Shown here: in pieces, positions 10,200 through 18,088 of the stretch
How the letters are laid out: the number at the start of each line of letters is the position of its first letter
Position numbering within the stretch: the stretch's first letter is position 1
Source: Acidobacteriaceae bacterium KBS 146
GTDB taxonomy: Bacteria > Acidobacteriota > Terriglobia > Terriglobales > Acidobacteriaceae
Assembly: GCA_000688615.1 (NCBI GenBank)
Contig: JHVA01000001.1
Coordinates: forward strand, 2,666,001-2,730,000
Reading direction: 5' to 3'
Length of the DNA stretch: 64,000 nucleotides
Program-made: the position numbers and the translations under genes
The notes under the pieces: model-generated
The model's input: only the letters and a program-made list of their open reading frames with translations
Database searches by the model: none
What the model was told of the DNA's origin: nothing

Positions 10200-10721
10200 A
10201 TGCGCAAATTTCTTGCTGTACTTCTTCTGACCTTTGGTTTGGTAGCTGCACCCGCAGCAGCTCATGCCTCGTCCGTAACGTATGACCTCACCCTCGTAAA
10301 TCTTCTTGGAAACGTCTCCGGCGGGACCGGTTCCTTCACCATCGACGACAATCCCAACTTCCTTGCGGACGCCTTCTTTCAAGGCGGTGCTGCGGGCAGC
10401 GCACTCACGAACCTGGCGCTGAACATCGGCGGTCATTCTTTTACGCTCGCCGACTCTAACTCGCCTGCCTCGGTGTTCTTCCTTCTGGGCAACGTGAGCA
10501 GCATCAACTATGACGGCAGCCTTGGCAACGGTTTCCTCAAGATCACGCTGGATTCCGCTGGATTGGGATACGCCTTCACAAACCTCCGCGGAGGGCAGTT
10601 CTCCAGCGGCCTGATTCTGGCCTCGCCCGCAGCAGCGACTCCTGAGCCCTCAACGCTTCTGCTCTTCAGCACAGGTGCTCTCGGATTTGCGGCCTTCGGC
10701 GCACGTAAGTTTGTAGCCTGA
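10200..10721 (+). CDS. PEP-CTERM sorting domain protein
   Basis: 173 aa. It has a clear Sec signal peptide (RKFLAVLLLTFGLVAAPAAAHA), a Gly/Ser/Asn-rich beta-type middle without recognisable catalytic motifs, and a C-terminal PEP-CTERM signal from about residue 146 (TPEPST, then a hydrophobic stretch and a basic tail ending RKFVA). Such proteins are sorted by exosortase and linked to extracellular polysaccharide. No exosortase gene lies in this window. AAAGGG precedes the start, inside a 12-bp palindrome. A strong terminator follows, so it is probably monocistronic. Confidence 0.9.
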   Translation: MRKFLAVLLLTFGLVAAPAAAHASSVTYDLTLVNLLGNVSGGTGSFTIDDNPNFLADAFFQGGAAGSALTNLALNIGGHSFTLADSNSPASVFFLLGNVSSINYDGSLGNGFLKITLDSAGLGYAFTNLRGGQFSSGLILASPAAATPEPSTLLLFSTGALGFAAFGARKFVA

Positions 10722-10740
10722 CACGAACTCCGTTAGCAGT

Positions 10741-10781
10741 TCCGTGGGGATTCCGACGAGTTCTCCCCACGGATTTTTTTT
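10741..10781 (+). terminator. Rho-independent terminator after the PEP-CTERM gene
   Basis: TCCGTGGGGA and TCCCCACGGA form a perfect 10-bp stem around a 13-base loop, followed directly by eight T residues. It begins 20 bases after the stop codon. Confidence 0.92.
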
Positions 10782-10863
10782 GCTTGCTCCCTCGCGTGTT
10801 TTTCCTTCACACCCGAAGCCGATCGATCCAATCTATTTAGGGTGCGATACCATCCAAACAAGG

Positions 10864-11520
10864 ATGACGACTCAATACATCACAGGCAGAAGATCGTCGG
10901 GGCACTTTCTAGTTTTTCTCTTTGCCTTGTTGCTGGGAGCCGCTGCACTTGCACTCTTCCTCCGTCACGCAACCTCCGGATATATGGCTCGCATCGCCGA
11001 TCGAATCGCCGGCCGCAGCACTACCTTTGATACCTCGGTTCCGGCAGTGGTTCAGCGGATCCAACGCCTTAACCGTCTGGAAACGGTGGTCTACTCTCTC
11101 GATACGATCGTTGAAGGCTCAAAATCGAGTGCCGTTCTTCCAGATCTTCTGGCGGGCGACCGTATCCTGCTTGTTGTTCACGGCCAGGCCATCGCCGGGA
11201 TTGATCTGTCCAAGCTGAAGCCGGAGGACATTCGCATCACCGAGAATAACGGCGTCCGCGCGGTGCATGTCACTCTTCCGGCCTCGCAGTTGTTTGCGAC
11301 GACCCTCGATAATCAGCACACACGCGTGTATGCCCGTTCGACCGGAATCCTGGTTCCGATGGATCAGAATCTTGAGTCGGAGACGCGGGCACGCGCTGAG
11401 CAACAGTTACAACAGACGGCTCTTTCCGACGGCATCCTTGATTCAGCGCGAAAGAACGCACAGGCCACCGTCGCCACGCTGCTTTACAGTCTCGGATTCC
11501 AACAGGTCGATATCCGCTGA
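10864..11520 (+). CDS. DUF4230-like membrane-anchored protein
   Basis: 218 aa from the ATG at 10864; the frame is open further upstream but would cross the terminator. Residues about 10-35 form one membrane segment. The rest fits the DUF4230 pattern: RLETVVYSLDTIVEG, then a DRILLVVHGQAIAGIDLSKLK core, LPASQL, and a C-terminal helix ending in LLYSLGFQQVDIR. The function of the family is unknown; the soluble part probably faces the periplasm. Confidence 0.75.
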   Translation: MTTQYITGRRSSGHFLVFLFALLLGAAALALFLRHATSGYMARIADRIAGRSTTFDTSVPAVVQRIQRLNRLETVVYSLDTIVEGSKSSAVLPDLLAGDRILLVVHGQAIAGIDLSKLKPEDIRITENNGVRAVHVTLPASQLFATTLDNQHTRVYARSTGILVPMDQNLESETRARAEQQLQQTALSDGILDSARKNAQATVATLLYSLGFQQVDIR

Positions 11521-11553
11521 AGACGAGGGTATCGAATCGTTACCCTCGTCTTC
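11519..11553 (+). terminator. Strong hairpin at the stop codon of the DUF4230-like gene
   Basis: GAAGACGAGGGTA and TACCCTCGTCTTC are perfect 13-base arms around a 9-base loop. The stem starts inside the TGA stop codon. No T-tract follows, so it may act as a Rho-assisted terminator or mRNA 3' end stabiliser rather than as a classic intrinsic terminator. Confidence 0.55.
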
Positions 11554-11597
11554 GCGAGGGCCTGCCAGGCGAGGGCAACCTGCGCTATCATCCTTGC

Positions 11598-11846
11598 ATG
11601 AAGTCCGCTAGCATCGAGGATTCTGTGGCATCTGCCTTGAACAACCTACCATTTCCCGAGGGCGAAAAAGAATCAACCCTGATCAAGACGGTCGGCTGGG
11701 TTTCGGCTGGCCTGGGCGCCGTGGCTCTGGGCCTGTTTATTGGCCGCGAGCTTCGCCTGCGGTATAAGTTCAATCGCCGTACTCCTTACGATTTTTATTC
11801 GCACTCTGGAGACGAGCAGGACATTGATTTCGGGCTTGGGGTATAG
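11598..11846 (+). CDS. Small single-span membrane protein, 82 aa
   Basis: An N-terminal soluble part of about 30 residues precedes one hydrophobic helix (VGWVSAGLGAVALGLFIG, about 32-49), then a basic stretch (RELRLRYKFNRR) and an acidic tail. The basic residues after the helix suggest that the C terminus is cytoplasmic. Family not recognised. No good Shine-Dalgarno is seen. Confidence 0.6.
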   Translation: MKSASIEDSVASALNNLPFPEGEKESTLIKTVGWVSAGLGAVALGLFIGRELRLRYKFNRRTPYDFYSHSGDEQDIDFGLGV

Positions 11847-12054
11847 CCCTGCATGAATCACGGATGCTCCGCCCGCTTGGGGTGAAGGCGCGGGGTGGAA
11901 TTGATTCAAGAGTTGAAATAAGAGCGTCTCCTGACAGATGGGCTGGCCTATTCTTGGTACATTAAGGAGACACCAAGGCTTTCAAACTTTCTTTCAACCG
12001 AATGCCTTCAGGGCGGTCAGGTTGGAATCCTAGGTGTTGCGCAGGTGACTCCCG

Positions 12055-15000
12055 TTGAGCAGCCAGCCTGAACGCAAACCTAATCTTCGGCTTCCAATTT
12101 CCTTGTCGCCAGGTGCAAGCCTCGTCCTGCGGCTAGCCTTTGCTGCATCTCTTTTCCTTTCCTTCCTCCCCCGATTATTTGCACAACAGTTCAGTTTCGC
12201 GGACTACGGTCAGGATGAGGGCCTTCTCAATCTGGATGTCTTCGGGCTGGTAGAAGACAACTCAGGTCTCCTCTGGCTGGCTACCGAGAACGGGCTGTTT
12301 CGATACAACGGCGCGGAGTTCCAGCACTTTGGTCCGAAGGATGGGATCGGCGAATCTCTGATTCTCGGGCTTCACAAAGACGCTTCAGGACGAATCTGGG
12401 TCGTGACCAACGATCATCTCTACAGATACGACGGTAAGAGATTTATTCCAGTCCAACTGCCGGTTGCGAACGTGCAATTCGGTGCAGGGGAGCCCATCAG
12501 CTCGATCGATCCTGCCAATATTCTGTTCGTCGCACGCGGTTCCCTCACGCTGCTCTCGGAGAGTAAACAGCGCAACGGTGAAATTCTGTGGAGCACATCT
12601 CCATTCTTCAGCGACATGGAGATGAAGGCCAATCCTTCTCTGGGAAAGATTTTCAGCATCTTTGTTCCACAGGACAACCGCTCGTACCGCGATGTATGGC
12701 TTGGCTGCGGGCAATCCATCTGCCGCATCCATTGGCCACTGCGGCGGGATTCACTAAGACGAGTGCAGATATTTGCTAGCGCGGAAGGTATTCCCCCGGA
12801 TTCCTGGACGTGCCTCTTTATCGATCGCGAAGGAAATGTATGGGCACGCAGCCGCCATTACATTCGTGTCCTTCGTCCGAAAGAGACGGTCTTCCACGCG
12901 CGGGATCTACCATCGACGAACGAGCTGGGCTCCTATCGGGCCTCCGGTATTTTAGCCATGGCCGAAGACCCGCAGGGCGCTGTGCTGACCCAGACGAACC
13001 GCGGTCTCGCCCGCTGGGAGGGATCTTCGTGGCGGATCTTCGATTCTTCGAATGGCGTCGACTTTAAGGATGTCAGCTCAATTCTCTTCGACCGGCATGG
13101 AGTGCCGTGGTTTTCGACGCGTGGTCACGGCCTTATGCGATGGAAGGGCTATGGAGAGGTCCAGAACTGGACGATTGCCCAGGGATTACACGACGACGTC
13201 GTCTGGCCGATCTTTCGCGACAGTCAACATCATCTTTGGATCGCGGATCAGTTCCAGGTCAACCGATTCAACGATCAGGGCGGACACCTCGAAACTCCTC
13301 CGCTCTTCCAGAAGATGCCGATCCTTCATGGCACTGGATTCGCCAACTCTCCGGACGGCTCCCTTTGGGTCTTTACCCTGGGTGGTGAGGTCTATCGCAC
13401 AGATACTGCATTGGATCACATCACGTTTCACGAGAAGCTCCCGAGCCTTGCCCGAACCTTTACCGATTCCTCACATCGGATATGGATTCTCTCGCGGAAC
13501 GGCGTTTACGTCGTACGCGATCCGGATCGGCCCGTAGTCGAGAAGGTGTGGAATCCGATGCTCGCCAATGAGGCATTTGCCGATGCGGCTGAGAGTCCCA
13601 ATCATGACCTCTGGTTTCTCTCCGATCACCAGCTCTACCGGCTGTCCCACAACTCCGGGCATATCAGCAGAGTTGTGCTCAATCCTGATTTGACACGAGG
13701 CCAGATGCGAAACATCGCGGCCGATCGGGATGGCAGCTTGTGGATTGGCGGCGGCATTCCGGCATTGCTTCATCTCCGCGTTCAGGGTGGTCACGTCACC
13801 GGTCTCGAGTCCATCACCTCGCCCAATCTCGCGTCCAGCGACGTTCAGATCGTGCGATTCGATCAACGTGGATGGCTGTGGGTTGGGACCGATCTTGGCG
13901 TGAATGTCTTCGACGGCACTACATGGCGTCTGCTTACGCGCAGAGATGGCCTGATCTCCAACGATACGGATGAAGGAGCCTTTTTCGCAGATGACGATGG
14001 TTCCGTATGGATTGGCGCGAACGGCGGAGCCATTCATCTGCTTCATCCGGAGCATCTGTTTTCTTCCGCCCCGCTCGATGTGCAGTTTCTCGCTGCAAAT
14101 CTTGGAACACATCTCCTTGCATCAGACCGGACCACCCTCGTGCCGTGGCAGGACGCCCCGCTGAACATCGCTTTCACATCGATGGACTTTGCACGAGAAG
14201 GCTCCCTGCGTTTTCGTTACCGGCTCTCGGGAATGGAATTTGATTGGAGTGAGACAACTTCCCACTGGCTGCATTACCCCGCTGTTGCTCCCGGGGACTA
14301 CCGCTTTGAGATACAAGCGGTCGATCCGGATCAGCGAAGGCAATCGCCCGTTCTATCCTTGCGCTTCACGGTAAGACCTCCGTGGTGGCGCACCCGCGCG
14401 ATGTACCTTCTACTTGGCATCGCTTCCTTTATCGCGTCCATTCTGGTCTGGCATTGGAGGGAAAACCGCCTGCTGCAGCGCCAGCGAATGCTGCGGCGTC
14501 TGGTCGCTCAGCGAACGATGGAGCTGGAAGTCGAGAAGGCCGAGCTTCTCGCCGCTCGGGAGGCGCTTCGTCACCAGGCGACACGCGATTCTCTGACAGG
14601 CATCTGGAATCGTTCGGCCATCGTCGAGATTCTCGTGCGCGAGATAGACCGGTCTCGCCGTACCGGAGCCACGCTTGCCGTGGTGCTGGCCGATATCGAT
14701 CACTTCAAACAGATCAATGACACCATGGGACATCTCGCAGGAGACTCGATCCTTCGAGATGCCGCCAACCGCATGCTGCATCATATCCGACCCTATGATT
14801 TCATCGGACGATATGGCGGCGAAGAGTTTCTGATCGTCATGCCGGCACTCCCGCGAAAGGATCCGCACGCCCGACTCAATCAGTTGCTGCAGGCGATCTC
14901 AGAAGAGCCCTTTAGCTTCGAGGATCATATCGTGCATGTCACTTCAAGCTTTGGCACTGCATGGTATTCGCCAGGGATGGCCCATGTGGAAGAGCTCATC

Positions 15001-15090
15001 CGGCGTGCCGACGAAGCGCTGTATCGTGCTAAGTCCGAGGGAAGAAATCGCATCGTCTTTTACGAAGACCTTTACAGTGGCAACGAATAA
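12055..15090 (+). CDS. Two-component-propeller sensor diguanylate cyclase
   Basis: 1011 aa from a TTG preceded by AGGTGA. It has a signal peptide, then about 650 residues of seven-bladed 'reg_prop' repeats (recurring D-x-x-G-x-x-W-x-G/A motifs such as LVEDNSGLLWLATENGLFRYNG). A Y_Y_Y domain follows (about 690-775), then one membrane helix (about 783-802), a short coiled coil and a C-terminal GGDEF domain. The active-site motif is GGEEF at 921-925, with an intact inhibitory I-site RPYD at 912-915. It should sense an extracellular or periplasmic signal and make cyclic di-GMP. No EAL domain. Confidence 0.95.
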   Translation: MSSQPERKPNLRLPISLSPGASLVLRLAFAASLFLSFLPRLFAQQFSFADYGQDEGLLNLDVFGLVEDNSGLLWLATENGLFRYNGAEFQHFGPKDGIGESLILGLHKDASGRIWVVTNDHLYRYDGKRFIPVQLPVANVQFGAGEPISSIDPANILFVARGSLTLLSESKQRNGEILWSTSPFFSDMEMKANPSLGKIFSIFVPQDNRSYRDVWLGCGQSICRIHWPLRRDSLRRVQIFASAEGIPPDSWTCLFIDREGNVWARSRHYIRVLRPKETVFHARDLPSTNELGSYRASGILAMAEDPQGAVLTQTNRGLARWEGSSWRIFDSSNGVDFKDVSSILFDRHGVPWFSTRGHGLMRWKGYGEVQNWTIAQGLHDDVVWPIFRDSQHHLWIADQFQVNRFNDQGGHLETPPLFQKMPILHGTGFANSPDGSLWVFTLGGEVYRTDTALDHITFHEKLPSLARTFTDSSHRIWILSRNGVYVVRDPDRPVVEKVWNPMLANEAFADAAESPNHDLWFLSDHQLYRLSHNSGHISRVVLNPDLTRGQMRNIAADRDGSLWIGGGIPALLHLRVQGGHVTGLESITSPNLASSDVQIVRFDQRGWLWVGTDLGVNVFDGTTWRLLTRRDGLISNDTDEGAFFADDDGSVWIGANGGAIHLLHPEHLFSSAPLDVQFLAANLGTHLLASDRTTLVPWQDAPLNIAFTSMDFAREGSLRFRYRLSGMEFDWSETTSHWLHYPAVAPGDYRFEIQAVDPDQRRQSPVLSLRFTVRPPWWRTRAMYLLLGIASFIASILVWHWRENRLLQRQRMLRRLVAQRTMELEVEKAELLAAREALRHQATRDSLTGIWNRSAIVEILVREIDRSRRTGATLAVVLADIDHFKQINDTMGHLAGDSILRDAANRMLHHIRPYDFIGRYGGEEFLIVMPALPRKDPHARLNQLLQAISEEPFSFEDHIVHVTSSFGTAWYSPGMAHVEELIRRADEALYRAKSEGRNRIVFYEDLYSGNE

Positions 15091-15122
15091 CAGGTCTTCC
15101 GCCTTGGCGCTGCTTCTAAAGC

Positions 15123-15572
15123 CTATGGTTTCGTGCTTTCTGTCATCGGCGTTGTTTCGAAGCCGATGACCGTACCTTTTTCGGCATCAAGGAGACAAGT
15201 GAAGTGAAAGTCAGTCCAGCCGCCCGGGTTGCGGTACTGGCCGGAACCTGTGAGTTTGCTGTTGCCCTCGAGCAGGAGTGTAGCGGGGTCAGAAGTCCCC
15301 AGAAAGACCCTGTCTGTTCCGGGAGCCCTCTTGTTCCAGTACGCCGTCGCAGCCGGACGGCAAAGAACCTCCGCAACTTTCTTGGTGTTCGACCAGCTAC
15401 GGACGACCTTCCGGTCCCCCTCGGAGTGTAGTCCCGCAATCTTCTGCTCAATAACTTTAGTCTGCGCAGCAGAGAGAGGCGGTCCTGAGGGTGAAGATTG
15501 CGAAACCAGGGGAAGAGCCATCATTGTCAGCAAAGCTGACGCCATCACAACGGAAGATATCTTAGAAACCAA
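15123..15572 (-). CDS. Secreted protein, possibly DUF930-like
   Basis: 149 aa from the TTG at 15572, chosen because AAGAGG lies 9 bases upstream and a clean signal peptide begins there (KISSVVMASALLTMMALPLVS). The mature part has one N-terminal Cys (VLCRPAATAYW) and one C-terminal Cys (FHFTCLLD) in a pattern like DUF930 periplasmic proteins (GxGQYRNPGGWTDFHFTC), suggesting one disulfide. Function unknown. It is convergent with the large diguanylate cyclase gene, whose stop is 32 bases away. Confidence 0.7.
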   Translation of the reverse strand: MVSKISSVVMASALLTMMALPLVSQSSPSGPPLSAAQTKVIEQKIAGLHSEGDRKVVRSWSNTKKVAEVLCRPAATAYWNKRAPGTDRVFLGTSDPATLLLEGNSKLTGSGQYRNPGGWTDFHFTCLLDAEKGTVIGFETTPMTESTKP

Positions 15573-15693
15573 TTGGTTATCCCTCTTCCAGCGCACTGCC
15601 ACACAGGTCTATAGACGTTCGTGCCAAACGAGCGCGAGACCGACAGATTCCTAACGAGAAAGACTCACGTTCTCTCGTTTACGATAATCATCA

Positions 15694-16767
15694 ATGATGA
15701 AACCAGTTTTTCTCTTTCCTGGCCAGGGCTCGCAGGTTGTGGGCATGGGACGCGATCTCTATGATAATTTTCCTTCCGCCCGTTCTCTTTTTGAAGAAGC
15801 CGACGATGCTCTCGGGTTTGGGCTTTCGAAGCTGATCTTTGACGGCCCCGAGGCACAACTAAAGCTTACCGAGCATACCCAGCCCGCCATCCTTACTGTC
15901 TCGGTGGCGATTACACGGCTGCTCTCCGAGCGAGGAATTGTCGCTGCCCTTGCCGCCGGACATTCTCTTGGCGAATACTCCGCCCACGTCGCCGCAGGAA
16001 CACTCACCTTTGCAGATGCGGTTCGTACGGTCCGGGCGCGCGGCCGCTACATGCAGGACGCTGTGCCTGAGGGTCAGGGTGCCATGGCGGCGATCCTCGG
16101 ACTTGCGGCCGACAGAATCACCGAACTCTGCGCTCAGGCGTCGGACGAGAACACCGCCGCTCCGCCGCCGCTCATCAATCCAGACGGACCCAATCCTGAA
16201 GCAGTCGTGGCTGCAAATGTGGGGACGCCTTCAGCCGTAGCCGCGACTAATCCAGAAGCGACCCGCAAAGCGATGGCGCGGTCCATCGTCTCTCCTGCCA
16301 ATCTCAACTCGCCGGACCAGACCGTCATCTCCGGCTCAACCGCTGCAGTGCAACGCGCGGCGGAGCTTTGCAAAGAAGCAGGAGCCAAGCGCACTGTCAT
16401 GCTGCAGGTCAGTGCCCCGTTCCATTGCGCGCTCATGCAACCCGCCCAGGACAACTTGGCGATCGATCTTGAAAGCCTGATCTTCAGTGACCCTGCATTC
16501 CCGGTGGCGTCCAACGTTGATGCGCGCTTGATCAGTCGTGGAACCGACGCGCGCGACTGCCTGATTCGGCAAGTCACAGGAGCGGTGCGCTGGGTCGACT
16601 GCATCCGTCTTCTCGCACAAGAGGGCGCAACCCACTTCGTCGAGGTCGGCCCAGGAAAGGTGCTCACCGGTCTGAATCGCCAGATTCTCGGTAGGGACTC
16701 GGCAATTCCATCACTCAACGTCGAGGATTCGGCTTCGCTCGAAAAGACGATCGCCGCTCTATCCTGA
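15694..16767 (+). CDS. fabD: Malonyl CoA-acyl carrier protein transacylase with an internal insertion
   Basis: 357 aa, against about 310 for most FabD. It moves malonyl from CoA to ACP at the start of fatty acid synthesis. Visible motifs are FPGQGSQ, nucleophile Ser91 in GHSLGEYSA, the substrate Arg near 116-118, the catalytic His in APFHCALM, and EVGPGKVL near the end. The extra length is one Pro/Ala/Asn-rich insertion at about residues 152-197, between the ferredoxin-like subdomain and the conserved ANLNSPDQTVISG strand. The insertion is in frame and does not disturb the catalytic residues. Confidence 0.97.
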   Translation: MMKPVFLFPGQGSQVVGMGRDLYDNFPSARSLFEEADDALGFGLSKLIFDGPEAQLKLTEHTQPAILTVSVAITRLLSERGIVAALAAGHSLGEYSAHVAAGTLTFADAVRTVRARGRYMQDAVPEGQGAMAAILGLAADRITELCAQASDENTAAPPPLINPDGPNPEAVVAANVGTPSAVAATNPEATRKAMARSIVSPANLNSPDQTVISGSTAAVQRAAELCKEAGAKRTVMLQVSAPFHCALMQPAQDNLAIDLESLIFSDPAFPVASNVDARLISRGTDARDCLIRQVTGAVRWVDCIRLLAQEGATHFVEVGPGKVLTGLNRQILGRDSAIPSLNVEDSASLEKTIAALS

Positions 16768-16770
16768 GAT

Positions 16771-17583
16771 ATGCGGGTTATCGTGCATCGCGTTCTCTGC
16801 TGCGCCTTTGGTCTCGCACTCTTCCTTTCGCAGGCACAAGGGCAAGCGGAGTCGCGGGCGCCTGTCGCGACGTATAAGGTCATTGCAAGATATCCGCACT
16901 CGACCTCAAGTTATACCGAGGGGTTCTTCTATCGCGACGGGCTCTTTTATGAAGGAACGGGACTCGAAGGCCGATCCGCAGTGATGGTTTTTCGGCCAGA
17001 GACTGGCGAGCCTGTACAAAAGCTCCGGTTGGCAGCGCAATATTTCGGAGAAGGAATCGTGGACTGGGGACCGAATCTCTACCAATGGACGTGGCAGTCG
17101 CACCTCTGTTTTATCTACGACCGCTTCACGCTGCGGCCCGTAGGTCAATTCAGATATTCCGGAGAAGGATGGGGGATGACGCGCACCGATAAGGAGATCA
17201 TCACCAGCGACGGCACAGCAACCCTGCGTTTCCGGAATCCCGCAAACTTCAAAGAGATACGGCATATTGTCGTCAAAGATGGTTCACAGCCCGTCTTTCA
17301 GCTCAATGAGTTGGAATTCGTCAAGGGCGAAATCTATGCCAACGTGTGGCACTCTGACCGCATTGCGCGGATCTCACCGCTGAATGGGCGCGTACTCGGC
17401 TGGATCGATCTCAGCGGACTTCTTCCGGAAGAGCAGAAGATCGATGCCGAATCGGTGCCGAACGGAATTGCCTACGATGCCCAGCGAGATCGTCTGTTTG
17501 TAACCGGGAAACAATGGCCCTATATCTTTGAAATTAAAGTCGTCCGGCGGCCACCCATGACAATCCTGCCGGTGACCCGCTAA
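16771..17583 (+). CDS. Glutaminyl-peptide cyclotransferase (bacterial/plant type)
   Basis: 270 aa with an N-terminal signal peptide (LCCAFGLALFLSQAQG). It matches the five-bladed propeller glutamine cyclotransferase family (as in papaya and Xanthomonas enzymes): SYTEGFFYRDGLFYEGTGLEGRS, LNELEFVKGEIYANVW, VPNGIAYD and LFVTGKQWPYIFEI. It converts N-terminal Gln of exported proteins to pyroglutamate. It starts three bases after the fabD stop, so it is co-transcribed with fabD. Confidence 0.93.
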   Translation: MRVIVHRVLCCAFGLALFLSQAQGQAESRAPVATYKVIARYPHSTSSYTEGFFYRDGLFYEGTGLEGRSAVMVFRPETGEPVQKLRLAAQYFGEGIVDWGPNLYQWTWQSHLCFIYDRFTLRPVGQFRYSGEGWGMTRTDKEIITSDGTATLRFRNPANFKEIRHIVVKDGSQPVFQLNELEFVKGEIYANVWHSDRIARISPLNGRVLGWIDLSGLLPEEQKIDAESVPNGIAYDAQRDRLFVTGKQWPYIFEIKVVRRPPMTILPVTR

Positions 17584-17611
17584 GCTGGCATAGAAAGTGA
17601 GACCGATAAAG

Positions 17612-18088
17612 ATGAAACCTGGTGATCTGGTAGAAGACTTCACGCTGCAAAATCAGGATGGAAAAGAAGTCTCCCTCTCTGACTTCAAAGATTCCCCCGT
17701 TGTACTTTTCTTCTATCCGCGTGCCGATACACCGGGCTGCACCATTGAATCCTGCGGGTTTCGCGACGCCTTTAAAAAGTTCCAGAAGGAAGGCATTGTC
17801 GTTCTCGGCATCTCACGTGACACCGTAAAGGCGCAGAAGAAGTTTAAGGACAAGTACGACCTGCCCTATGACCTTCTGGCTGATCCTGACATGGTTCTCA
17901 TCAATCGATACGACCTTATCAAACCCAAAAATATGTACGGCAAGCTGGTGAAAGGCGTAAAGAGGACAACGTACCTGATCAGCCCGGACAAGGGAGCGGG
18001 CCAACGTCTCATCCACACCTTTGAAGAGGTAAAGCCGGAAGGGCATGCGGAAGAGGTTTTGGGTCTTCTCAGGAAACAGAAATCCTAG
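17612..18088 (+). CDS. bcp: Thioredoxin-dependent peroxiredoxin, Bcp type
   Basis: 158 aa from the ATG at 17612 (a GTG at 17597 is in frame). Peroxidatic Cys43 lies in ADTPGCTIESCGF and the resolving Cys48 is five residues on, the arrangement of atypical two-cysteine Bcp enzymes. The partner conserved Arg and Thr are present. It reduces hydrogen peroxide and organic hydroperoxides in the cytoplasm. Its stop codon overlaps the stop of the convergent membrane protein gene by 4 bases. Confidence 0.96.
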   Translation: MKPGDLVEDFTLQNQDGKEVSLSDFKDSPVVLFFYPRADTPGCTIESCGFRDAFKKFQKEGIVVLGISRDTVKAQKKFKDKYDLPYDLLADPDMVLINRYDLIKPKNMYGKLVKGVKRTTYLISPDKGAGQRLIHTFEEVKPEGHAEEVLGLLRKQKS

